Below are positions 1 to 8,032 of a stretch of DNA of 34,385 nucleotides, piece by piece. The notes beneath the pieces were generated by a model, which was not told the DNA's origin, searched no databases, and worked only from the letters and a program-made list of their open reading frames with translations. The position numbers and the translations under genes were made by a program. Position 1 is the first letter of the stretch. Every line of letters starts with the position of its first letter. The stretch is from Candidatus Aminicenantota bacterium (GTDB taxonomy: Bacteria > Acidobacteriota > Aminicenantia > S016-38): contig JALXBI010000115.1 in NCBI GenBank assembly GCA_026991555.1, positions 1 to 34,385 of the forward strand, in the 5' to 3' direction.

Positions 1-23
1 ATCTTGTTCTATTTCTTTATTTC

Positions 24-36
24 GGACCTGTCCCTA
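24..36 (-). repeat. REP-like motif, inverted copy of the one before the transposase
   Basis: Read on the minus strand this is TAGGGACAGGTCC. It closely matches TAGGGACAGACC at 34269-34280 next to the probable transposase, in opposite orientation. A weaker relative (minus strand AGGGACACCT) lies at 153-162. Motifs of this kind often flank REP-associated tyrosine transposases; that link is inferred here. Confidence 0.4.
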
Positions 37-209
37 TATGTTAGGAAATAGAAATAAGAAGGGAAAGAGATTTAGGGTTGAAATGGCAAAGGTAATGGTT
101 GAAAAGGAGGCAGGAAAATGGTTTAATGTCTCACCACCCCTCCCTTTCCTATAGGTGTCCCTTTTTGACTTTTTTAAAGAAATTTTCCTAAAAAGGAAGT
201 TTTGTCCGG

Positions 210-218
210 TGGTATAAT
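210..218 (+). promoter_or_regulatory. argS promoter, extended -10
   Basis: TGG followed by TATAAT (213-218) is a perfect extended -10 element. No good -35 lies 16-18 bases upstream. Transcription should begin near 224-226, only two to four bases before the argS ATG at 228, giving an essentially leaderless message. Confidence 0.7.
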
Positions 219-227
219 GAAATACTG

Positions 228-2093
228 ATGTTGGGATTTAAACGAAAACTGGGAGAGAAGATATCCCGCCTTCTTTCCCTTTCCCCCGAAGATGTGCGCT
301 TTGATTATCCCCCTAATTTATCCTTGGGGGACCTGAGCCTTCTTTCTGCTTTTATTGTGGGAAAAAGGGAGGGGAAAAACTTGGTTTCCCTTGCCAGGGA
401 ATATGCCTCTAAATTGGAAGACCTCCCCATGGTGGAAAGGGTTGTTACCGCGGGGCCATTTATAAATTTTAAGTTGAAAAGGGACGAGTTTTTCCTTTAT
501 GCTTGGGAAAGCAGGGATGAGGTGAAAGTTTTCCCCAGGGAAGGAAAAAACTTGGTGGAGCATACCAATATAAATCCCAATAAGGCTGCCCATGTGGGTC
601 ATTTAAGGAATGCGGTGATAGGGGACAGTTTCTCCAGGTTGCTTTCCGTGGTAGGGGAGGTGGTGGAAGTTCAAAATTATATTGATGATACTGGGGTTCA
701 GGTGGCGGATGTTGTTTATGGACTTTTGAAAATGAAGGGCCTCCCCCCTGAGGCCTGGGACGGAATTGGGGAAAAATTTGACCACTTCTGCTGGGACCTT
801 TATGTGGAAGTGGAAAGGGAAATGGAGACCAATCCCAGCGCCCAGCAGGAGAGAAAAAGGATTCTCAAGGCCCTGGAAGAGGGCGAGGGGTCCTACAGCG
901 AAGCCGGTCGGAAACTTGCGCATAAGATAGCATCCCTTCATCTTCAAACCATGGAAAACCTGGGTATAGAATATGACCTGCTTACCTGGGAATCCCATAT
1001 AATTTCCTTGGGCCTCTGGGCCAGGACCTTTGAGCTTCTCAGGGAAAAGGGAGTTATAAGAAAGGCCGATAAAGGCCCCAATGCCGGTTGCTGGGTTATG
1101 GACATAGAGGAAGGAGGACAGCTCAGGGAAAAGGTAATAGTCCGTTCCAACGGCACAGCTACCTATGTGGCCAAGGATATAGCCTATCAGATGTGGAAGC
1201 TGGGTCTTCAGGACAGGGATTTCAAGTATCGGGTTTTTAAGAAATATCCCTCTGGAAGGCTCCTTTATACAACAACCCTGGAAGACGGGGAGGACATGGA
1301 TTTTGGAAGGGCCGCCAGGGTTTACAATGTTATAGATTCCAGACAGGGATATCTTCAGAAAATAGTTAAGGAAGCGGTAAGGAGGTTGGGATTCGAAAAG
1401 GAGGCAGAAGGTTCAATTCACCTTGCTTACGAAATGGTGGCTCTGAGTAAAAGGTCAGCAGCTTCCATGGGTTTTGAGGTGGATGGAGAGGCAGTGTCCA
1501 TATCAGGGAGAAAAGGGGTTGGAATAAAGGCGGATGACCTTATAGGGGAGGTGAGGAAAAGAGCGGCTCAGGAGGTGGAGAAGCGTCACCCGGAACTTTC
1601 TCTTGAGGATAGGGAGGCTATAGCAGAAAAGATAGCCTCCGCTGCCATAAGGTATTACATGCTCAAGTTTACCAATAATTCGGTGGTTATTTTTGATATA
1701 GAGGATGCCCTTAGCTTTGAAGGGGAAACCGGTCCTTATCTTCAATATACCCTTGTTAGAATGAATAGCATAAGAAGGAAGCTAAGGGAGAGGGGCGTTT
1801 CCCTCCTTAGTCCCCGATGGAGGGAGAACGACGATTATTGGGATCTGGTGCACAGGGCCTCAAGGTTTGATGAGGTTCTTGATAAGGTCAGGGAGAACAT
1901 GGAACTTTCCCTTCTCGCCAAATACCTGTTTTCCTTGGCTCAGGCCTTTAATGTTTTTTACGCTAAGTATCCGATTTTGAATGAGGCAGATCCCGGGGAG
2001 AGATCCCTGAGGTTTGCCATAATGGAACTGGTGGAAGCAAAATTGAAAAAGGGTGCATATATACTTGGCATAGAAATTCCTGAACGGATGTAG
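228..2093 (+). CDS. argS: Arginyl-tRNA synthetase
   Basis: Class I synthetase that charges tRNA-Arg with arginine in the cytoplasm. The 621 residues fall within the usual family range. The N-terminal additional domain is followed by the HIGH motif as HVGH (residues 122-125, inside NPNKAAHVGHLRN). A KMSKS-loop equivalent, SGRKG, lies at 426-430, and a helical DALR-type anticodon-binding domain ends the protein. The ATG at 228 has no Shine-Dalgarno and sits nine bases after a TATAAT box, so the mRNA is probably leaderless. The gene heads a plus-strand operon: the next gene's ribosome binding site overlaps its TAG stop. Identity is clear; the start rests on promoter position and N-terminal homology. 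Confidence 0.95.
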   Translation: MLGFKRKLGEKISRLLSLSPEDVRFDYPPNLSLGDLSLLSAFIVGKREGKNLVSLAREYASKLEDLPMVERVVTAGPFINFKLKRDEFFLYAWESRDEVKVFPREGKNLVEHTNINPNKAAHVGHLRNAVIGDSFSRLLSVVGEVVEVQNYIDDTGVQVADVVYGLLKMKGLPPEAWDGIGEKFDHFCWDLYVEVEREMETNPSAQQERKRILKALEEGEGSYSEAGRKLAHKIASLHLQTMENLGIEYDLLTWESHIISLGLWARTFELLREKGVIRKADKGPNAGCWVMDIEEGGQLREKVIVRSNGTATYVAKDIAYQMWKLGLQDRDFKYRVFKKYPSGRLLYTTTLEDGEDMDFGRAARVYNVIDSRQGYLQKIVKEAVRRLGFEKEAEGSIHLAYEMVALSKRSAASMGFEVDGEAVSISGRKGVGIKADDLIGEVRKRAAQEVEKRHPELSLEDREAIAEKIASAAIRYYMLKFTNNSVVIFDIEDALSFEGETGPYLQYTLVRMNSIRRKLRERGVSLLSPRWRENDDYWDLVHRASRFDEVLDKVRENMELSLLAKYLFSLAQAFNVFYAKYPILNEADPGERSLRFAIMELVEAKLKKGAYILGIEIPERM

Positions 2094-2102
2094 GAGGTGA
2101 AC

Positions 2103-2828
2103 ATGATTAGGGCCGAGAACCTAACCAAGTATTATGGAACGGTCAGGGCAGTGGAGGATTTAACCATGGAGGTTTTCGACGGGACTATTCTGGGCTTTTT
2201 GGGGCCCAATGGGGCTGGAAAAACCACTACCATGAGGATGCTTACCGGCTATACTACCCCCACTAAGGGCAGGGCTATCATAGAGGGTCTTGACATCCAG
2301 AAGGAGCCCCTCAGGGCCAAAAGGCTCATCGGATACCTTCCGGAAATCCCCCCTCTATATCCAGAACTCAAGGTGAGTTCCTTCCTGAACTTCGTAGCGG
2401 AAGTTAAAGGTCTTCACGGAAAAAGGAAAAAACAGGAGGTGGAAAGGGTGATCTCCCAGGCGGGCCTTGAAAAGGTGGCATTGCGGAGAATAAGGAACCT
2501 CTCCAAGGGATATCGCCAGAGGGTGGGTATTGCCCAGGCCCTTCTTGGTGATCCCAAGGTCTTAATCCTGGACGAGCCCACCATAGGGCTTGACCCCAAG
2601 GAGATCGTGGAGATAAGGAGCCTCATCAAGTCCTTAGGAGGGGAAAGAACTGTAATACTTTCCACCCACATACTCCAGGAGGTTACCTCGGTCTGCGATT
2701 CCATAGCCATAATCAACGAGGGGAGGCTTATAGAATTCGGCAAGATTGAGGAGGTCCAGCAGAAATATGGCTCCGCAAGCCTTGAGGAAATTTACATTTC
2801 AGCCATTTCCAGAGGAGGTGAAGCATGA
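2103..2828 (+). CDS. ABC transporter ATP-binding protein (GldA/CcmA-like)
   Basis: ATPase subunit of an ABC-2 type exporter, 241 residues. Walker A is GPNGAGKTT near residue 34, the signature is LSKGYRQR near 132, and Walker B is LILDEPTIGLDP near 155, followed by the switch histidine in STHILQE. ATG at 2103 is chosen because AGGAGG lies five bases upstream; a GTG at 2097 falls inside that ribosome binding site. The gene follows argS by nine bases and its end overlaps the permease start by four bases. The following genes resemble GldF and GldG, so this is probably the ATPase of that complex. The substrate is unknown; the Gld comparison is by family resemblance and does not imply gliding. Confidence 0.92.
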   Translation: MIRAENLTKYYGTVRAVEDLTMEVFDGTILGFLGPNGAGKTTTMRMLTGYTTPTKGRAIIEGLDIQKEPLRAKRLIGYLPEIPPLYPELKVSSFLNFVAEVKGLHGKRKKQEVERVISQAGLEKVALRRIRNLSKGYRQRVGIAQALLGDPKVLILDEPTIGLDPKEIVEIRSLIKSLGGERTVILSTHILQEVTSVCDSIAIINEGRLIEFGKIEEVQQKYGSASLEEIYISAISRGGEA

Positions 2829-3592
2829 GAAACATGTGGGCAATAGCCAAAAAGGAATTGAAAATATACTTCTCTTCTCCCACTGCCTACATAGTCATTT
2901 CCCTCTTCCTTCTTCTGGCCGGATTTATGTATTATGTGATAATTTCCAATTTCAGCCTGCTTTCCCTAAGGGCAGGGAACAATCCCTATTTTTCCTCCCA
3001 CCTGAGCCTTAATCAGAGCGTATACATACCCTTTTTCTCAAACGCAGCGGTGGTGCTCCTGCTTCTTCTTCCCATCCTTACCATGAGGCTCTTCGCAGAA
3101 GAAAAAAGGCAGAGAACTGAGGAGTTGCTTTTTACCCTTCCCCTCACCAATACCCAGATAATAATAGGAAAATACATCGCGGCAGTGGTGGTTCTTACAG
3201 TCATGCTCGTGGCCACTGCTCCCTATGTTTTCTATCCCTTTTTCATAACCAAACCGGAACTTGCCCCGGTCCTGACAGGATACTTAGGGCTTTTCCTTCT
3301 GGGAGCTTCCTTCATTTCCTTTGGGCTTTTCGCTTCTTCCCTGACGGAAAATCAGATAGTCGCCGCGGTGTTCAGTTTTGCCATTCTGCTTTTGTTATGG
3401 CTCATATACTGGCTTACCTATGTCACCTCATCCATGGGAGGTTTCCTGAGGTTTATTTCCTTCTTCGGTCATTTCGATAACCTCTCCAAGGGTGTTGTGG
3501 ATACAGCGGACCTGGCCTACTATGTGAGCTTCACCCTGGTGGGCCTTTTCCTGACCTATGCGGTTTTAGAGGTAAGAAGGTGGTGGAGGTGA
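2825..3592 (+). CDS. ABC-2 type permease (GldF-like)
   Basis: Integral membrane subunit of the exporter encoded with the preceding ATPase, 255 residues. The N-terminus (IAKKELKIYFSSPTAYIV) is typical of GldF/NosY-type ABC-2 permeases: a short amphipathic segment, then the first transmembrane helix. About six hydrophobic segments follow, and the central EEKRQRTEELLFTLPLT stretch is the usual cytoplasmic coupling region. A strong AGGAGGTG lies just before the ATG, which overlaps the ATPase stop as ATGA. Only four bases separate it from the GldG-like gene, so the three are certainly co-expressed. Family assignment is good; the transported substrate cannot be read from sequence. Confidence 0.9.
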   Translation: MRNMWAIAKKELKIYFSSPTAYIVISLFLLLAGFMYYVIISNFSLLSLRAGNNPYFSSHLSLNQSVYIPFFSNAAVVLLLLLPILTMRLFAEEKRQRTEELLFTLPLTNTQIIIGKYIAAVVVLTVMLVATAPYVFYPFFITKPELAPVLTGYLGLFLLGASFISFGLFASSLTENQIVAAVFSFAILLLLWLIYWLTYVTSSMGGFLRFISFFGHFDNLSKGVVDTADLAYYVSFTLVGLFLTYAVLEVRRWWR

Positions 3593-3596
3593 AAAA

Positions 3597-5084
3597 ATGA
3601 AGAGGACCAATCTAATAATCTGGATAGCCATACTGGCCCTGCTGGTGGCCATAAATCTGGGTTATCTCCTGGGTAACAATGTTGTTTTCATAGTGGGTAT
3701 AGCCATAGCTGGCATAGGATTTGTGGCCTACGCCCTGGTTAAGATAGTGGATGCCATGGGTATAAACCTGTTCATATCCGTGGTGCTCGGGCTTGCCATA
3801 ATAGGAGTGGCAACCTACGGCCTGGCGAAATTTCACAAGAGGTTTGACCTTACCAAGGAAAAGGTCTTCAGCCTTGCTCCCCAGACGGTTAAGGTGCTTA
3901 AAAACCTGAATACCAAGGTTGAGGTGGTGGGATTTGCCGAGGAGAAGTCCCAGACAAGAACCAAAATGGAAGAGCTCCTTTCCCTTTACAGGGAAGAAAA
4001 CCCCAAGTTCTTCCATTACGAGATAATAGACCCCTATAAATCCCCGGAGGCGGTCTCAGAATACGGAAAGGTGGCCTTAGGAAGCGTGGTGGTTAAGGTG
4101 GGAAAGAGGAAGGATATAATCGACGATTTCACCGAGGAAAACCTTACCAATAGCATAATAAAACTAACTTCCAAGGGCGGAAAAAAGGTCTATTTCGTGA
4201 AAGGACATGGGGAGGCTTCCATAGAGGTTTTCGGGAAAACGGGGATTTCAACGGCTTCTTCCAGACTTAAGGACCTGGGTTACGATGTGGGGGTTATAAG
4301 CTTAGCAGAAGGCGATGTCCCAGAGGATGTTAAGGTTCTGGTGATTGCGGGCCCCAAGACCGATTTCCTGCAGGTGGAGGTCAAGAGGCTGGATCGGTTC
4401 CTAAGAAGGGGAGGAAGCGCTATTTTGATGATTGACCCTGAACAGAAAAAAAGAAAGAACCTCTACGGGCTTCTCAGGAAATACGGTATTTCCCTGAAGG
4501 ACGGCTTTGTAGTTGACATGGTATCAAGGATATTCGGAGTGAATCCGTTGGTGCCGGTGGTGACCAATTACAAATGGCATGAGATAACCAGAAACTTCAG
4601 GTTAATGACCTTTTATCCCATAGCCCAGGGTGTTTTCTTAGCGGATCCGCTTCCCGAGGGGGTGAGCGGCGTGGAAATAGCAGAGACCAGCGACAAGAGC
4701 TGGGAGGACTTCAATTACAACAGCAAGGTGGCCCGTTTTGACCCGGGGGTGGACATAGCAGGGCCCATACCCCTGGCGGTGGCCGTGGAAATTAAGGGAC
4801 TGGAAAAGGACAAAAAGGGCAGGTTGGTGGTCTTCGGTGATTCCGATTTCATAACCAATGCCTATTTTGACCAGCAGGGAAACGGGAACCTGTTTGAAAA
4901 TGCGGTCAACTGGTGCAGCAAACAGGAAAATCTCATAGCCATAAGTCCCAGGAGCTTCAAATCCTCAACGTTAATTCTCACCGCCGCTCAGCAGAGGTTT
5001 ATAGGATTCCTTTCCATAATACTTCTCCCGGAAATTTTCCTGCTCATAGGGCTCTGGATATGGATTAGAAGGAGGTGGCAATGA
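3597..5084 (+). CDS. GldG-like ABC transporter auxiliary protein
   Basis: Membrane-anchored auxiliary subunit of a Gld-type ABC system, 495 residues. Three hydrophobic segments at the N-terminus (about 5-25, 28-48 and 57-77) precede a large soluble domain containing RFDLTKEKVFSLAPQT, the hallmark start of the ABC_transp_aux/GldG region. A GATase-like fold follows (VKGHGEASIE, VLVIAGPKTDF, AILMIDPEQ), and a C-terminal transmembrane helix ends in RRRW. The start ATG follows GGAGGTG. Its TGA overlaps the next gene's ATG. The domain is related to the IFT52/GldG family and probably binds a ligand or partner outside the membrane; the exact role is unknown. Confidence 0.88.
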   Translation: MKRTNLIIWIAILALLVAINLGYLLGNNVVFIVGIAIAGIGFVAYALVKIVDAMGINLFISVVLGLAIIGVATYGLAKFHKRFDLTKEKVFSLAPQTVKVLKNLNTKVEVVGFAEEKSQTRTKMEELLSLYREENPKFFHYEIIDPYKSPEAVSEYGKVALGSVVVKVGKRKDIIDDFTEENLTNSIIKLTSKGGKKVYFVKGHGEASIEVFGKTGISTASSRLKDLGYDVGVISLAEGDVPEDVKVLVIAGPKTDFLQVEVKRLDRFLRRGGSAILMIDPEQKKRKNLYGLLRKYGISLKDGFVVDMVSRIFGVNPLVPVVTNYKWHEITRNFRLMTFYPIAQGVFLADPLPEGVSGVEIAETSDKSWEDFNYNSKVARFDPGVDIAGPIPLAVAVEIKGLEKDKKGRLVVFGDSDFITNAYFDQQGNGNLFENAVNWCSKQENLIAISPRSFKSSTLILTAAQQRFIGFLSIILLPEIFLLIGLWIWIRRRWQ

Positions 5085-6388
5085 GAACGAGAACTCCAAT
5101 CATTCTGCTTATAATCCTTCTCCTCCTTATAGGAGGGATTTACTTCCTTTCCAAATATCAGGAGAAGAAAAAGGCCGGGGAAAACCTTTTGGTTAAACTG
5201 GAACACGAAGTTAATAGGGTGGAGCTCATCAGGAAGGACGGGGCTGATCTGGTATTCAAGAAGGAAGCAGGCCGCTGGATGATGGTGAAACCCAAAAAGG
5301 TCCCGGCAGACGGATATATACTGGGAAGGATTGCGGACGAGGTTAAGGAACTCCATTACAGAAGATTGGTGGAGGAGTCCCCCCAGGACCTTAAAAAATA
5401 CGGCCTGAAGGATCCCAAGGCCATCCTCAAGGTATGGGAGAGGGGAAAGACCTCCCCGGTGGTTATAAAAGTGGGGGACAAGAATCCCCTTAATTTCAAC
5501 CGGTATGCTCAGCTTGAGGGGGACAACAGGGTGGTTCTCCTGTCTTCCCTTTTCACTGACCTCCTGCTGAAGGCCCCCTCCCAATACAGGGACAAGAAAA
5601 TAGCCCGGTTTGACGAGTCTAAGGTGGACAGGATTGAAGTTTCCGGCAAGTCTTCCTATGTCCTCGTCAAGAAAGGGGAGGACTGGTGGCTGGAAAATCC
5701 CGTCAAGTCCATGGCGGACAACTACAAATGTGAAGACCTCCTTTATACCCTTACTGGAACCGATGCCAAGTTCTTCGTAAAGGACGAGGCTGAGGAAAAG
5801 GACATAAAGGAATACGGCTTGGACAAACCTGAACTTGTAATCAAAATATACATTCAGGGAAAGAAGGAGCCCTTAGTCCTTAAAATAAGCAAGAAGGACG
5901 ATAAGTATTACCTGCTAAAGGGAAATTCCATAGTGGAGGTGGACTCCAGCCTTTATGATACCTTTGCCAAGGAGGCCAAGGACCTGCGGGAAAGGAAACT
6001 GGTCAAGTTTTACAGTTTTGATGTGAAGGGATTTTCCTGGAAGAGGGGAAAGGAGGTCTTTGAGGCCCGGAAAAAGGCCAAGGAATGGGAGGCCCTGAAA
6101 CCCTTTAAAGGAGCCCTTGATCCCGAAAAGGTGGACGGATTCCTAAGGACCATAGAGGACCTTCAGGCGGAGGATTTTGTGGATTCCCCTTCGGGATTCA
6201 AACCTGAGGTGGTGGTGAACTTCAAACTGGATAAGAAGACGGTTACCGTTGAGTTCGGGGAAATGGACGGGAAATTGGTGGGAAGGATGAAGGGCCTCGG
6301 ATATCTTCTCAAGTTTGACAAGAAACTCTCGGATGTCTTCCCGGAGGATGTAAAATCCTGGAAGAAAAAGGAGAAGGAGGGAAAATAA
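5081..6388 (+). CDS. DUF4340 membrane-anchored protein
   Basis: 435-residue protein with one N-terminal transmembrane helix (about residues 6-24) and a long extracytoplasmic region. That region has repeated modules: VNRVELIRKDGADLVFKKEAGRWMMVKP, later VDRIEVSGKSSYVLVKKGEDWWL, and a third, weaker copy near residue 320. DYILGRI-type spacer helices and KYGL/EYGLDKP motifs are typical of DUF4340. Such proteins are often encoded directly after GldG-like genes and are thought to be part of the same envelope complex. ATG at 5081 is preferred over GTG at 5075, because the GGAGG ribosome binding site covers the latter. The 3-prime end carries GGAGGG, which appears to serve the following rarA. Confidence 0.85.
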   Translation: MRTRTPIILLIILLLLIGGIYFLSKYQEKKKAGENLLVKLEHEVNRVELIRKDGADLVFKKEAGRWMMVKPKKVPADGYILGRIADEVKELHYRRLVEESPQDLKKYGLKDPKAILKVWERGKTSPVVIKVGDKNPLNFNRYAQLEGDNRVVLLSSLFTDLLLKAPSQYRDKKIARFDESKVDRIEVSGKSSYVLVKKGEDWWLENPVKSMADNYKCEDLLYTLTGTDAKFFVKDEAEEKDIKEYGLDKPELVIKIYIQGKKEPLVLKISKKDDKYYLLKGNSIVEVDSSLYDTFAKEAKDLRERKLVKFYSFDVKGFSWKRGKEVFEARKKAKEWEALKPFKGALDPEKVDGFLRTIEDLQAEDFVDSPSGFKPEVVVNFKLDKKTVTVEFGEMDGKLVGRMKGLGYLLKFDKKLSDVFPEDVKSWKKKEKEGK

Positions 6389-7620
6389 AAAGACCCTTAG
6401 CCGATAGAATAAGGCCTCAGGCCTGGGAAGAATTCGTGGGTCAGGGGAAGGTGGTGAGAATTCTTCGCCATCTTCCCCCTACCTCCCTTCTCCTTTGGGG
6501 GCCTCCGGGAACCGGGAAGACCACCGCTGCTTATCTTTTAGCCAAGCAGTGGGGCCTGGCCCCCCTTTATTTTTCCGCAGTGGTTCATTCCATAAGCGAA
6601 GTAAAGAGGGCCATGGAGGGCGAGGACCTTCTGGGCCCCAAGCTCATTTTCCTGGACGAGCTCCATCGTTACAACAAGGCTCAGCAGGCAGCCTTCCTTC
6701 CCTATCTTGAGGACGGAAGGGTCATCCTCATAGCCACCACAACAGAGAACCCGTCCTTTGAGGTTATTCCTCCGCTTCTCTCCAGAATGAAGGTTTTCAG
6801 GTTTGAGCCCCTTAGCCCTGAGGAGATAAGAAGGATTCTTGAAAGGGGCATAAAGAACTTGGGAGCCAGGCTCTCCAGCCAGGCCATGGAGAAATTGGTT
6901 TCCCTTAGCGGCGGGGATGCCAGGGTTGCCCTTACCACATTAGAGATAGCCCATGGGCTTGCCAGGGGGGAGGAAATAAAACCCTCCCATGTGGAAGAGG
7001 CAGCTGGAGAAAGGCACGGGCCCTACGACAAAGCCGGAGATTACCACTATGACATCATCTCCGCCTATCACAAGTCCCTGAGGAATTCTGACCCGGATGC
7101 TGCCCTTTACTGGCTGGCCAGGATGGTGGTGGGGGGTCAGGATATGGGCCCCATACTCCGCAGGCTTATTATGGCCTCGGTGGAGGATGTCAGCTTAGCT
7201 GACCCCATGGCCTTTGAAATTGCCGTAAGAGCTCTCCAGGCCTATCAGTTTTTAGGTTCCCCGGAGGGGGACTTAGCTGTGGCCTACGCCACCATATATG
7301 TGGCCCTGGCTCCCAAGAGCAACTCAGCCTACAGGGCCTGGAACAAAGCGAAAAGGAAGGCCAAGGAAACCTCCCACCTCCCTGTTCCCCTTCATCTGAG
7401 GAATCCTGTCACCTCCCTAATGAAAAAACAGGGCTATGGGGAGGGCTACCTCTATGCCCATGATTTCCCCCAGGGAACCACTCCCATGGAATGCTTTCCC
7501 CAGGGGATAAAGGAGAGTTTCTACGTTCCCGGGGAGAGGGGCTTTGAAAGGGAAATGGCTAAACGCCTCCGCTGGTTCCAGAAAATTAAAAAGGAAATGG
7601 AAAAAGGGGAAAACTTCTAA
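6385..7620 (+). CDS. rarA: RarA/MgsA-type replication-associated recombination AAA+ ATPase, probable ATA start
   Basis: AAA+ ATPase of the clamp-loader-like RarA/MgsA/WRNIP1 family, acting at stalled replication forks. Walker A is GPPGTGKTT, Walker B is LIFLDELHRYNKAQQ, the sensor is TTTENPSF, and the MgsA C-terminal tetramerisation region ends the protein. The conserved family N-terminus (RPLADRIRPQAWEEFVGQ) lies upstream of the first ordinary start, GTG at 6436, so that start would delete conserved residues. In frame between the upstream TGA at 6316 and that GTG there is no ATG, GTG or TTG. ATA at 6385 follows GGAGG by four bases and overlaps the preceding TAA stop, as an ATGA junction would. 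From ATA the protein is 411 residues. CTG at 6358 is a weaker alternative. The stop overlaps the convergent arsR stop. Confidence 0.85.
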   Translation: MKRPLADRIRPQAWEEFVGQGKVVRILRHLPPTSLLLWGPPGTGKTTAAYLLAKQWGLAPLYFSAVVHSISEVKRAMEGEDLLGPKLIFLDELHRYNKAQQAAFLPYLEDGRVILIATTTENPSFEVIPPLLSRMKVFRFEPLSPEEIRRILERGIKNLGARLSSQAMEKLVSLSGGDARVALTTLEIAHGLARGEEIKPSHVEEAAGERHGPYDKAGDYHYDIISAYHKSLRNSDPDAALYWLARMVVGGQDMGPILRRLIMASVEDVSLADPMAFEIAVRALQAYQFLGSPEGDLAVAYATIYVALAPKSNSAYRAWNKAKRKAKETSHLPVPLHLRNPVTSLMKKQGYGEGYLYAHDFPQGTTPMECFPQGIKESFYVPGERGFEREMAKRLRWFQKIKKEMEKGENF

Positions 7621-7991
7621 GGCTTTGTTTTTCTATTTAAAGGAAAGCTTTCTTTTATGTTATTAAAACCCTTTACGATTTCCTTAAAAACGTCGGGTAT
7701 TCTCTCTACCTCCGACGGAATTTTAAGGAAATCGTAAAAATCAATAACGAGCTTGTCCAGTTCCTCCCTGTTTAATTCGTAAAATACGTTCTTACCTTCT
7801 CTGGTTCCGGTCACGAGCCCCTCTCTTTCGAGCAATTTCAGGTTCCTGGAGGCCAGCGTGGAAGATATATTTGTTATTCTCGCTATTTCAGAAACACATA
7901 GCCTTTTGCTTGAGATAGCTTTGAGAATACACAGCCTATTCCTATCAGAAAGGAGTTTAAATTTTCTGGTAAAGGAGATTACTTTCTTCAT
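7617..7991 (-). CDS. ArsR/SmtB-family winged-helix regulator
   Basis: 124-residue DNA-binding repressor of the ArsR family. FKLLSDRNRLCILKAIS is the typical entry helix, CVSEIARITNISSTLASRNLKLLEREGLV is the helix-turn-helix, and TREGKNVFYEL is the wing. Cysteines sit near residues 21 and 32, but there is no CxC metal site of the classic arsenic type, so the signal is unknown. The ATG has AGGAGG six bases upstream. The gene lies 41 bases after the SPW gene on the same strand, separated by a GC-rich hairpin, and is probably co-transcribed. A TGAA-N6-TTCA site on the SPW promoter suggests autoregulation. Its stop overlaps the rarA stop by three bases. Confidence 0.88.
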   Translation of the reverse strand: MKKVISFTRKFKLLSDRNRLCILKAISSKRLCVSEIARITNISSTLASRNLKLLEREGLVTGTREGKNVFYELNREELDKLVIDFYDFLKIPSEVERIPDVFKEIVKGFNNIKESFPLNRKTKP

Positions 7992-8004
7992 AAACCGCCT
8001 CCTT

Positions 8005-8026
8005 AGGGAGGGGGGGCCCCCTCCCT
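8005..8026 (-). other. GC-rich intercistronic hairpin between SPW gene and arsR
   Basis: AGGGAGGGGG and CCCCCTCCCT are perfect inverted arms around two G bases; a real loop would open one or two pairs. No U-run follows on the minus strand, so it is not a classic terminator. The next bases are the arsR Shine-Dalgarno AAGGAGG, which could pair with the same CCCTCCC arm. The hairpin may tune arsR translation or protect the upstream mRNA. Confidence 0.6.
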
Positions 8027-8032
8027 TTCAGT

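Larger units (their letters stand above)
1..227. other. Intergenic region upstream of argS
   Basis: No convincing gene is seen. The stretch holds two motifs related to the one beside the right-end transposase (24-36 and 153-162) and the argS promoter. One reading frame is open from the left edge to a TAG near 154 but has no ribosome binding site and no recognisable product. The region may be decayed mobile-element flank. Confidence 0.5.

Noticed and set aside
38-154. 38-codon open frame upstream of argS
   Set aside because: No ribosome binding site or recognisable protein, and the composition looks like noncoding flank; kept only as a note.
217-228. Three-codon reading frame ATG-AAA-TAC-TGA overlapping the argS start
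   Set aside because: Its ATG lies within the -10 box, so it would not be transcribed from this promoter.
5075-5080. GTG start for the DUF4340 gene at 5075
   Set aside because: The GTG overlaps the GGAGG ribosome binding site that serves the ATG at 5081.
7640-7656. AT-rich palindrome around GGAAAGCTTTC as a bidirectional terminator for rarA and arsR
   Set aside because: The stem is short and AT-rich and lies within the arsR coding region.
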